A DNA stretch of 64,000 bases. Source: Caecitellus pseudoparvulus. Its lineage: Eukaryota; Bigyra: Bicosoecida. The translations under genes were made by a program, and so were the position numbers. The stretch spans positions 620,001 through 684,000 of the forward strand of contig CBFFRQ010000067.1 in NCBI GenBank assembly GCA_965644315.1, written 5' to 3'. Positions 1 through 8,261 of the stretch are shown here, one piece after another (position 1 is the first letter of the stretch; each line of letters opens with the position of its first letter). Below the pieces are notes generated by a model, which was not told the DNA's origin, made no database searches, and worked only from the letters and a program-made list of their open reading frames with translations.

Positions 1-81
1 TGCCGCGGCCTGGCGAGGAGGGCGTGCCTCTGGTTCTGTCTGCGGAAATCGACAAGCGCCTCGCTCCTCGCCTACGCACAG

Positions 82-2187
82 ATCTACTCTGGCGTGGCAG
101 GCCTGTACGATTTCGGCCCCCCCGGCTGTGCCCTGAAGGATAACTTCCTGAACAACTGGAAGCGCCACTTTGTGCTGCAGGAGGGCATGCAGCAGCTCGA
201 GTGCACGACGTTGACTCCGTACCACGTCCTGCAGGCGTCAGGGCACGTGGAGAAGTTCTCTGACCTGATGGTGAAGGACACCAAGACAGGCGAGTGCTTC
301 CGCGCGGACAAGCTCCTGGAAGACACCATTGACAACCTCCTCACGGGGCCCGGCGCCGAGACCATGCTGTCTGCGCAGCGTGAGGCGCTCAAAACCACCC
401 GTGCCCAGGCCGATGCGTTCACGCCAGAGGAGCTGCACGCAAAGCTGACGGAGCTGGAGGTCGTGTCTCCCTCTTCTGGCGCACCCCTCACGGAGCCCTT
501 CCCTTTCAACCTCATGTTCGCGACGTCCATCGGCCCCGCTGGCAACATGCCAGGCTTCCTGCGCCCCGAAACGGCTCAAGGCATGTTCGTGAACTTCAAG
601 CGCCTCCTGGCCAGCGCAGGCGGCAAGGTGCCCTTTGCCGCAACACAAATTGGCACTGCATACCGGAATGAGATTTCCCCCAAGAACGGACTGCTGCGTG
701 TGCGCGAGTTCACGATGGCGGAAATTGAGCATTTCGTGCACCCTGAGGAGAAAGACCACGCCTCCTTCGCCACGGTGGCAGACCTGGTCCTGACCCTGTT
801 CCCCGCAGACAAGCAGCTGGGCGATGGCAAGACTGTGCAGATGACCGCTGGCGAGGCCGTTGCTGCTGGCATCATCGCCAACGAAACGCTGGGCTACTTT
901 GTGGCACGCACGGCGCTGTTCTTGACGCAGTGCGGCATCCGCCCCGAAGGCCTGCGCTTCCGCCAGCACCTGGCCAACGAAATGGCGCACTATGCCTGTG
1001 ACTGCTGGGACGCTGAGATCCTCATGGCCTCCGGGTGGGTGGAGTGCGTGGGGCACGCGGACCGCAGCGCGTACGACCTCAAAGTGCACTCTGCCGCGTC
1101 AGGCACCGACCTGAGTGCCAGCCGCGTCCTGCCCACGCCCCGAGTGGAAGACATCGTGGAGATGAAGGCCAACCGCGGCAAGATGGGCAAGACCTTCATG
1201 GGCGACAACAAGGCCGTGCAGGCTGCGCTCACGGCGGCGGTGGAGGCGGGCCAGCCTGCGCTGGACCTGGAGGCTGCTCTGGCTGCTGACGGTGAGGTGG
1301 CTCTGGACATCGGCGACGGCAAGACCGCCACCCTCACGCGGGACATGGTGTCCTTTGCACCCGGCCAGCGCAAGGTCTTTGAGGAGACCTTCACGCCCTC
1401 TGTCATTGAGCCGTCTTACGGCGTGGGGCGCATCCTGGAAGGCATCTTCCAACACACCTTCTACGTGCGACCTGAAGTCGGCGCGGGCGGCGACGCCCCT
1501 GCCGAGGCGGCGGACAAGCCCGCCAAGAAGGCCAAGAAGGCCAAGAAGGCCAAGAAGGGGGCCGCCTCGTCAGGCGGCGGCATGGAGATGGAGCGCACGG
1601 TCTTTGCATTCCCACCCGCCCTGGCGCCCACCAAGGTGGCAGTGTTCATCCTGGACGGCCGTGTCCCTATGACGGTCGTGCAGCCCCTGGTGGCAGGCCT
1701 CACGCGCCTGGGCGTGACCTCCGTCACTGACAACGCCACTGCAGCCATCGGCCGCCGCTACGCCCGATCTGACGAGCTGGGCATTCCCTTCGGTGTCACG
1801 GTGGACTTCGATACCGCCACCACAGGCAAAGTCACCCTGCGTGAACGTGACAGCACTGCACAGGTGTACCTCACTGTGGCCGAGGCACCAGCCGTCATCC
1901 GCGACCTCGCCGAAGAAACGCTCTCCTGGGCCGACGTCTTCGCGAGTCGGGAGGTCAAGTCTGAGGGCATGCCGCTGCACCCCTTCGCAGCACGCCCTGT
2001 GCCAGTGTGGGCCACACCACAGGCGGCGCAGGGCTCCGTGGCGGCTGCAGGCGCTGGAGTGGCCGAGGCCGCCACACCTGCGACAGCGCAGGCCAGCCAC
2101 GCCGGCGCTGCCTCTGACGCTGTCGTGGTAGAGGGCAAGGAGCGCACTGCAGGGCGCTTCACCCGCCCCGCCGTGCCGCTCATCTGA
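82..2187 (+). CDS. GARS: Glycyl-tRNA synthetase (5' end missing from window)
   Basis: Class II aminoacyl-tRNA synthetase that charges tRNA-Gly in cytosol and/or mitochondria. The exon probably opens after the acceptor ending at 81 and reads IYSGVAGLYDFGP, the conserved start of the catalytic core; earlier exons lie outside the window. Visible hallmarks are GHVEKFSDLMVKD, the motif 2 region (YRNEISPKNGLLRVREFTM), NEMAHYACDCWDAE, and motif 3 (EPSYGVGRILEGIFQHTF). The anticodon-binding domain follows, with GRRYARSDELGIPFGVTVDFD. Between motif 3 and the anticodon domain (about 1500-1590) sits a Lys/Ala/Gly-rich insert built on repeated AAGAAGGCC units. About 90 residues of Ala/Pro/Val-rich tail follow the family's usual end. 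The GTG at 94 that could be mistaken for a start is simply the Val of GVAGLYDF. Family assignment is very secure; the 5' boundary is not. Confidence 0.96.
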   Translation: MYSGVAGLYDFGPPGCALKDNFLNNWKRHFVLQEGMQQLECTTLTPYHVLQASGHVEKFSDLMVKDTKTGECFRADKLLEDTIDNLLTGPGAETMLSAQREALKTTRAQADAFTPEELHAKLTELEVVSPSSGAPLTEPFPFNLMFATSIGPAGNMPGFLRPETAQGMFVNFKRLLASAGGKVPFAATQIGTAYRNEISPKNGLLRVREFTMAEIEHFVHPEEKDHASFATVADLVLTLFPADKQLGDGKTVQMTAGEAVAAGIIANETLGYFVARTALFLTQCGIRPEGLRFRQHLANEMAHYACDCWDAEILMASGWVECVGHADRSAYDLKVHSAASGTDLSASRVLPTPRVEDIVEMKANRGKMGKTFMGDNKAVQAALTAAVEAGQPALDLEAALAADGEVALDIGDGKTATLTRDMVSFAPGQRKVFEETFTPSVIEPSYGVGRILEGIFQHTFYVRPEVGAGGDAPAEAADKPAKKAKKAKKAKKGAASSGGGMEMERTVFAFPPALAPTKVAVFILDGRVPMTVVQPLVAGLTRLGVTSVTDNATAAIGRRYARSDELGIPFGVTVDFDTATTGKVTLRERDSTAQVYLTVAEAPAVIRDLAEETLSWADVFASREVKSEGMPLHPFAARPVPVWATPQAAQGSVAAAGAGVAEAATPATAQASHAGAASDAVVVEGKERTAGRFTRPAVPLI

Positions 2188-2226
2188 ACGCAATGCAGGA
2201 AGGAACGCTGCTGCTGAGGGGCCAGC

Positions 2227-3044
2227 TCACGCCTCACCTGGCCCGCCAGAGCCCGCAGCAGCAGCAGGCGTGGCCGCCTCCTCACCGCCCTCGTCCTTCT
2301 CCTCTGCAGCCGCCTCGCCCCCTGCTTCCTCCGCACCACCCTCCTCCTCCACACCGCCCTCACCCGCCAGCGCGGAGGTGAGCTGCCGCAGCAGTGTGCG
2401 GCGCTCCCGCTCCCGAAGGCCCAAAGTGCCTCGTTCAAGCGCCTCCAGCAACTCCTCTGCGTCCATGCCCAAGTCATCCAGAGCTGCCTGCAGAGGGTGG
2501 CCAGCTGGCAGCACCAGACCACCGCCGCCGCCGCTGCCGCCACTCCCTCCGTACTCAGGGTCGTCCTCAGACATGCCGCACTTGCCGCAGACGCGCTTGT
2601 CGGCGATGCACTGCTCGCAAAACATGATGTATGCTGCCTTGACGTTCTTCTGCCCGCATCCATTACTGCGTTTCGGACGAAACTCTGACGTGCCCACCGG
2701 CAGGCGAGAATCCGGGAACTCGCGGCAGACCGCGAGTTGCACACGACCTGTTGGATTCACTTACCATCTACCAAGTACTGTGCGGGGCTTGTACTTCCTG
2801 TACTTCTGCGCGTTGCGAGTGGCGGCCCATGCCGAACAGCCGCGCTGTGAGCGGAAATTGGTTCGCCACACACCTTGCGCCACTCCAGCTGATCATGGCA
2901 CCGGCGGCACACGTTGTCAAGAGGGATGGCTTCGATGCGCTTGCTGACCTTGCTGTGCTTGTTATGTCTGAAGCCCCAGGAGTTCTGGTGCGCAGGGGCG
3001 CCCTTCTTGGCGCCGCCCTTGCGGGAGCTCACAGCGTGAGGCAT
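2227..3044 (-). CDS. C9orf85-like (DUF2039) putative zinc-binding protein
   Basis: Homologue of human C9orf85, a small conserved eukaryotic protein of unknown function. I place three exons: 3044-2874, 2805-2772 and 2684-2227 (introns 68 and 87 bp, GT-AG), giving 220 residues. Exon 1 carries the family N-terminus (HQNSWGFRHNKHSKVSKRI) and the first Cys pair (VCRRCHDQLEWRK). Exon 2 gives the basic KYRKYKP segment. Exon 3 carries GQKNVKAAYIMFCEQC and KRVCGKCG. In the middle knuckle, where the human protein has CVKC, this one reads SNGC, so one predicted metal ligand is Ser. The C-terminal ~100 residues are Gly-rich, then Glu/Ala-rich, and not part of the family core. It converges with the glycyl-tRNA synthetase gene (39 bp between stops). 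Confidence 0.85.
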
Positions 3045-3270
3045 GACTAGTGCTGAATGCCGACACGCGGTAGGGGCTGGGGGCCAGCGGGGGGTCGCTG
3101 CAATTTTCAAGAGGGGTCAAAACTTGATATTGCGTGCCAGAGCCACGCTGTGATGTTGTTTTGTCCATGCCTTGCATTCTCAGCCTCTGTTCGTGCACGT
3201 CCACATCAGCAGTGGACTCACGCCCAACACAAAGCTCCCCCACGTGCAGCTAGCCAGCCTCCCGAGCGCC

Positions 3271-4144
3271 ATGGCAGCAGATGCTGGCACTGACACAGCA
3301 GCCACAGCATGCACTGGTGATGTGGACTTCTTCAAGTTCCCGCGCACTCACCACATCGCGGACGCGGGCGGCAGCGGCGTCACGCGTGACGATCTCGTCA
3401 TGTCCAGTGGCGACGCGGAGCAGTTCCTCGCCAAAGGCAGCGCCACTGTCAGCGTTGAGGAGAAGGTGGACGGAGCCAACCTGGGCTTTTCAGTGGACCC
3501 CACTACACAGCAGTTGATGATGCAGAACCGAGGGCACTTTGTGAACGAAGAGACGGCAGCCCAGTGGAGGTGCGTGCGGATTTTGCACACCCCGGTTCAA
3601 CACGCCAAGTCCCCGCTGTGCGCCAGCACACATCGGCAACGCCGCCCACATGCACAGTGGACTCAAAGAGTGGCTTCAGGTGCACCGCTTTGAGCTGTAC
3701 GACATCCTGCAGCCCGCAGGACGGCACATCCTCTTCGGGGAGTGGTGCTACGCAGTGCATTCCCTGGAGTACAAAGCCCTGTCGGACACATTCCTGGCAT
3801 TTGACGTGTATGACCGCGAGGAGGGCTGCTTCTACTCCATCAAGCGGCGCAACGAGTTCCTCGCCGAGACGTCCATTCGCACCGTGCCGCTGATCCGCTC
3901 CTCCACCTTCCGAACTGTGGCGGAGTTGCTGCCCTTGCTCGACACGCCGTCTGCCTTCCGCGGAGATGGGGAGCCAGTGGAAGGACTGGTGCTGCGTGTG
4001 GACTCAGAAGAGCAAGAGGACAGCGCGGGTGTCCCAGGCAAGTGCCTCAGGCGCACAAAGCTCGTTCGCCCTGACTTCGTGCAAGGCATTACGGAGCACT
4101 GGATGGCGCGGAAGTTGAAACGCAACACAGTCAAGCTGGGCTGA
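3271..4144 (+). CDS. ATP-dependent RNA ligase (Rnl2-like nucleotidyltransferase)
   Basis: Predicted to seal RNA ends through a covalent lysyl-AMP intermediate. Exons are 3271-3569 and 3658-4144 (intron 88 bp, donor GTGCGTG), giving 261 residues; the splice restores the frame as AQWSGLKEWL. Motif I is EEKVDGANLGF with the nucleophilic Lys in KVDG. Motif III is LFGEWCYAVHS, motif IV is EGLVLR, and motif V is RRTKLVRPDF. Together these fit the Rnl2 / fungal-algal RNA ligase domain family rather than DNA ligases. There is no extra N- or C-terminal domain and no obvious targeting signal. The start ATG (GCCATGG context) lies 226 bp from the divergent DUF2039 gene. The biological substrate (tRNA halves, mRNA repair, RNA editing) cannot be read from the sequence. 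The stop is 4 bp from the stop of the convergent hydrolase. Confidence 0.85.
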
Positions 4145-4148
4145 CGCG

Positions 4149-5691
4149 TCACTTGTGCGCGGAGCAGTCCTTCAGTGCGCGCAGCAGGCCCAGCGTCGCA
4201 GCCAGCAGCGTCTTATCGAAGGATGCTGCCTCCTGGCGTGCACCCTGGATCGTGGCAAGGCAGCCGTCCACGTCGATTTCCGAGCCGTTTCGCGCCTTGC
4301 TCAGCGTTGCTGCGCCCAGCGCTGCCAAGGCACCACGCAGTGCGGGATCGTGGCACATCATGAAGACGTTAAACGATGCTTCCTCTCGCAGGGTTGTAAC
4401 AGCCGTGCACCGCGGGGGGCTGCCTTCCCGCCTGCTCAAACACCAGGCACGCTTGGCCTGCACAGCGCCGTTCTCTGGCAGCAGCCACCTGCAGAAATCC
4501 AAATTGTCCACGCTGTACTCGTGCCCCGTCAGCACCAGCGCGTCCAGGGGCAGGTGAGTGTCCACGAATTCAGACGGTGCCCCAGTGCTGCCAGCACCGA
4601 CAGCGGCCCCCCCTACACGGTACAAGTTTGTCACCATTTGGCTCGGCTGCCCTTCAAACAGGCGCCCAATGCCGCCGACGAACAGCGTGTCCCCGGAGAA
4701 GAGGATGCCAGGGCACTTGCCACACTTCGCATCGGAAAACTCCGCAATACTCCGCACACGCCCCGCACATTCGGCGGGCAGGTCGCGGTGCCGTGATGGA
4801 CTGCCTGCCGTTGTGACGTAGAACCAAACGTGCCCCCGAGTGTGACCAGGCACACCCCGCACGTGAGCCACGAGGCACTCTGCCGTGGACCCTGGTGCAA
4901 AGCCATCCCCATGCTGCGTCAAGTGCACTGTGGCCCCCTCCCACACTTGCCGAGTCGCATGGGGGGTGGGATCCAACGCTGACGCCACCACCTCAGGGCA
5001 GCGGCGACCAGGGCGCTCCGACGCCCACTCCGATAGCAGCAGCGCCAGACCACCGCAGTGGTCCATGTGGCGGTGGGTGATGAGGACGTGCGTCAGATGC
5101 ACTGCGCGACCGGTGGACTCCTCCACCTCTCGCAGGGTGCCAAACAGCACCTCAGCGTCGGCCACATCCACTGCGAAGGCTGTGCTGGGCAAGCCGTCTG
5201 CCTTGGGGGTGTGCAGCACAAGGTATTGCTGCAAGGGGGCGAGCCGAGGAAAGCTTAGGCAGTGCTGCTGCAGCCTTGCAAAGCATTTTCCAGGGGTGCG
5301 ATGCACTCACGTAGTTGTCCTTCAAGCACGGCAAGGGGATGACGGTGACTTCCACGCCATCAGCCTCGTCAGCCGTCGGGCAAATGCTGACCTCCAGGCT
5401 CTCCACGGCGGAGTGGAATGCACCTGACGCTTCACCTGCTTTCCTTGCTTTAGCCGCACGCTGGCGCACTTGCGCCAATTGGAGGTTGTGGATCCATTGC
5501 CCCAGGGCCGTGTTCACATACACGAAGTAGCCGAGGTCCAGCAGGGGATTCTTCCGTGTCGTGAACACGAACGCCACGATGCACAGCAGGCACACCAAGC
5601 AAGCACATCCAAAGTATGCGATGCCAGTGAGCAGCCACTCCGGCCCAGCGGCGTGCTCCTGCCCGCTGGCAGCGTCGGCAATGTCTGCCAT
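4149..5691 (-). CDS. Membrane-anchored glyoxalase II-like hydrolase (PNKD-like architecture)
   Basis: Metallo-beta-lactamase fold enzyme of the hydroxyacylglutathione hydrolase group, which normally splits S-D-lactoylglutathione. Exons are 5691-5311 and 5228-4149 (intron 82 bp, GTGAGT), giving 486 residues versus about 260 for cytosolic glyoxalase II. The splice joins LKDNY to QYLVLHTP, the conserved opening of the domain. Metal motif THRHMDH lies near residue 175, followed by GHTRGHVWFYV, FSGDTLFVGGIGR and TGHEYSVDNLDF. The C-terminal TTLREEASFNVFM resembles the substrate-binding helix region. Residues ~18-42 form one strong transmembrane segment, then DLGYFVYVNTALGQWI and a basic Arg/Lys stretch. 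An N-terminal anchor ahead of this domain is also seen in animal PNKD. Membrane and substrate are unknown. Confidence 0.88.
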
Positions 5692-5846
5692 GTCTCCGTC
5701 GAAACGCTGTCAAAACGCAAGCACACAGTCGGCTGCGGCTTGAACAGGGCTGCTCACAAGGAGTCAGGGGCAAAATTTCCGTGATGTTTGGCTTTAAATT
5801 TTGTTTCTGATCGAGAGTCAGGCCATCCTTTGCGCGCCTCCCCCCT

Positions 5847-8117
5847 TCACTCCGCTTGCTCTGGCTCCCAGCCAGCTGCTTCTTCTGGCGGGTAGTAGTT
5901 TCCCTCCGCATCCGTATAGCCGCCGTGTTCGTCGGTAAACCCACCGTGCTCATCCCACTCACCTTCCCACTCCGCTTCATCGCCCCAGCCTTCCTCCTGC
6001 TCGTCGGGAAGCGGCCCACCAGCCTCACCCTGCCACTCCTCTTGGGCCACATGCTCCGCCTCCCACTCTTCGTATTCGCCCTCATCTGCTGCTACCTGGC
6101 CCCATTCCGGAACCTCAGTTCTGTACATGTCTTGTCCATCGTGCTGGGATCCTGGAGCTTCAGCTGCAGGCTGCGTGTCATGCAGTTCAGCATCCGATGC
6201 AGACGTTGCCACTTGCTGCTGCTCTTCACTCTGCCACGTTGCGGGTACTTCACGCCGCTCCCCGTCTCGCCACGTCGGAGACGCCTGGTGGTGCTCTTCG
6301 TCAACTCTGTTGCGACCTGGGCTGCTACCTGAGAATCCGCTTGGGAGGTAAGAACTCCTTGCCTTGGGGGTCTGAGCGAAGAACATGCCGTCATCACCGT
6401 CCGGAGAAAGGGGGCTGCTTGCAGCGTGTAGAGGGGCCCAGGAATGCCTCGGTGTGACGTGATCTTCTGGGCTTCCAGTGGAGGATGCAGGGGATGCTTC
6501 CGCTCCTGGCTCTGAGCGCTGCGACCCGAACGGGCGCCCTTCGACGGCCTCATGCGCGTCACTCTGATCAGCGCTTTCAACACGAGGCCTGGGACTTGTC
6601 TCCGCAGCAGTTTGCTGCGCCTCAGGCGATGGTATATGCCCTTGCTGCGTGGGTTCGACTGCAGCAACCGCGGCTTGCCTGGCCTCCCGTCGGCGCGCGA
6701 TCTGCAGAGCAAGCCGCTCGTTCCCTGGATGCTTCAGGCGCCACCTCATGATTGGCACGAAGGCACCCCGCTCAGCGAGTTCCTTTGTTTCGCGTCGAAG
6801 TCTCCGCTGCAAGGCATGCTCATCGGCAATGACACACAGCGCAGCGTCGATTCGCTCCACAGTTGCCGAGTCGACAGGCAAGGTGCTCACTTTCAGCCTG
6901 TTCCCAATGGACACTCTGCACTTTCCGACCTTGTCCTTGAAGGTAAGCAGCTCGCTGTCGTCTTGCTCATGAGCAAGCTGCCCTTCTCCTGGCGTGTTCA
7001 CCTCTTTTCCAAGTTCTGTCGCTTGAGCAGGCTGGGTGGGGGCGTGGCGACCACACTCTTCAGCGCACAGCGCAGCACAGACGCTGACTTCATCGGCAGG
7101 CACATTCATTGCCTTCCACACTTGATCGAACTGCTTGTGTACCAGCCACTTCGTGTCCCTGGCCATCTTCTCCACATAGTTCCTGCCTCTCCAGAGGAAC
7201 GGCTGCGGTCTCCACAGGGTGGTGCGCCACTCTCGCAGGTGCTCGGTGAACGATATCGTGAGCCTGAGCAAGGAAAGCAGCATGACGCGCACCTGGGCTC
7301 TGAACGTCCGCCGAATGGTGTGCCACTCGTCATCCTGACCAATAGCTGGACGAGGTCGCTGGGCTGCAACCCGCTCGTACGCCGCCTTAGCTTCGGAGAA
7401 AGCTTGCAGCTTGCTCCTCAAAAGCTTGAGGCACCTTTCTCTCTCCACCAGTGTGGCCCATGCTGACGTCTTACTCTGCATGTGCAGCACTAGAACCTGC
7501 AAATGCAAGGCCAACGCCAAGGCCTTGCTCACAGTCATGCCGCCCAGGCAATGTGTCTTGCGAAATAGCTGCCTGTCCGCCTGGGCAACGTGCGCACACT
7601 GCCACAGCCGCTCCAGTTGCTCCTTCGCTCGAGAAAACCACATGAGCTGGCGCTTGCTGTCCAAGTGCTCAAACGCACGTGCGAAGGCCTTCAGTGCGAT
7701 GCCCCTCGGAGGCGCAGCAGACGGTCCCGAGGACTGGCTCGGTGCTGTCTCGGGCAGGGGATGCTGGTGGCGATGTGCAGCACTAGAGCTACCGCCTACC
7801 TCGGCGGCACTGTCTGCTGTTGGCCGTAGGGCAGCATGCAGCGGAACACCAGGTGCCCTGCTGGCAGCCACCGCTCCTGCCACGTGCACGTCATCAAGTG
7901 TGTGATGGTGCTGTGATGCAGCGGGCGCCTGCCCAAGCGTGGCTGGTTCGTCCACATCGGCAGTGAGGGACGCAAGGGAAGGTGTCTTGCCGGTCTGTGC
8001 TGATCCTGGAAACAGCGTTCGTTCCCTTGCATGCTGTTCCGGTCCACGTGCAAAGTCAAAAGAGTAGGAGAACCCGAGGTCGGAGTTTGACTGGCTATTG
8101 CTTGCTTCCAACGCCAT
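5847..8117 (-). CDS. Unknown protein, 756 aa, with basic helical core and acidic Trp-rich tail
   Basis: Not recognised. One uninterrupted reading frame; I take the ATG at 8117 because the frame upstream has only a TTG and runs into the divergent cyclase gene (start 8262). The N-terminal ~170 residues are Ser/Ala/His-rich and probably disordered. The centre (roughly residues 170-480) is helix-rich and basic, with a block reading FTEHLREWRTTLWRPQPF followed by WRGRNYVEKMARDTKWLVHK, the likeliest conserved domain. The last ~120 residues are strongly acidic, rich in Trp-Glu and Gly, ending in short repeats of the type DEHGGFTDEHGGYTDAEG. GC-rich third positions agree with neighbouring genes, so it is very likely coding. 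It lies 155 bp downstream of the hydrolase start, same strand. Confidence 0.7.
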   Translation of the reverse strand: MALEASNSQSNSDLGFSYSFDFARGPEQHARERTLFPGSAQTGKTPSLASLTADVDEPATLGQAPAASQHHHTLDDVHVAGAVAASRAPGVPLHAALRPTADSAAEVGGSSSAAHRHQHPLPETAPSQSSGPSAAPPRGIALKAFARAFEHLDSKRQLMWFSRAKEQLERLWQCAHVAQADRQLFRKTHCLGGMTVSKALALALHLQVLVLHMQSKTSAWATLVERERCLKLLRSKLQAFSEAKAAYERVAAQRPRPAIGQDDEWHTIRRTFRAQVRVMLLSLLRLTISFTEHLREWRTTLWRPQPFLWRGRNYVEKMARDTKWLVHKQFDQVWKAMNVPADEVSVCAALCAEECGRHAPTQPAQATELGKEVNTPGEGQLAHEQDDSELLTFKDKVGKCRVSIGNRLKVSTLPVDSATVERIDAALCVIADEHALQRRLRRETKELAERGAFVPIMRWRLKHPGNERLALQIARRREARQAAVAAVEPTQQGHIPSPEAQQTAAETSPRPRVESADQSDAHEAVEGRPFGSQRSEPGAEASPASSTGSPEDHVTPRHSWAPLHAASSPLSPDGDDGMFFAQTPKARSSYLPSGFSGSSPGRNRVDEEHHQASPTWRDGERREVPATWQSEEQQQVATSASDAELHDTQPAAEAPGSQHDGQDMYRTEVPEWGQVAADEGEYEEWEAEHVAQEEWQGEAGGPLPDEQEEGWGDEAEWEGEWDEHGGFTDEHGGYTDAEGNYYPPEEAAGWEPEQAE

Positions 8118-8261
8118 AGCAGCCCGTTGCTCGCCTCCAGCTTGGCCAGCGTCGAGATGAACGCACTCGCAACTGAACTGGGTGAGTGTCACGCCTACAA
8201 GACCTGCTAGAAACGGAGCAAGCAATTGTGGGCGGTGAGCTTTGCGAGTAGGAAGCTGTAA
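8118..8261. promoter_or_regulatory. Short divergent intergenic region (probable bidirectional promoter)
   Basis: Only 144 bp separate the ATG of the 756-residue unknown protein (minus) from the inferred ATG of the cyclase (plus). Both promoters, or one shared bidirectional promoter, must fit here or extend into the genes. No TATA-like element stands out. This is inferred from gene geometry only. Confidence 0.4.

Noticed and set aside
238-1089. Long minus-strand open frame opposite glycyl-tRNA synthetase
   Set aside because: It mirrors a well-conserved coding exon; its Arg/His/Gln-rich composition is typical of antisense frames in GC-rich genes.
8117-8225. Extension of the 756-residue protein to 8225
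   Set aside because: The codon at 8225 is TTG, and the extension nearly abuts the divergent cyclase start; the first ATG is at 8117.
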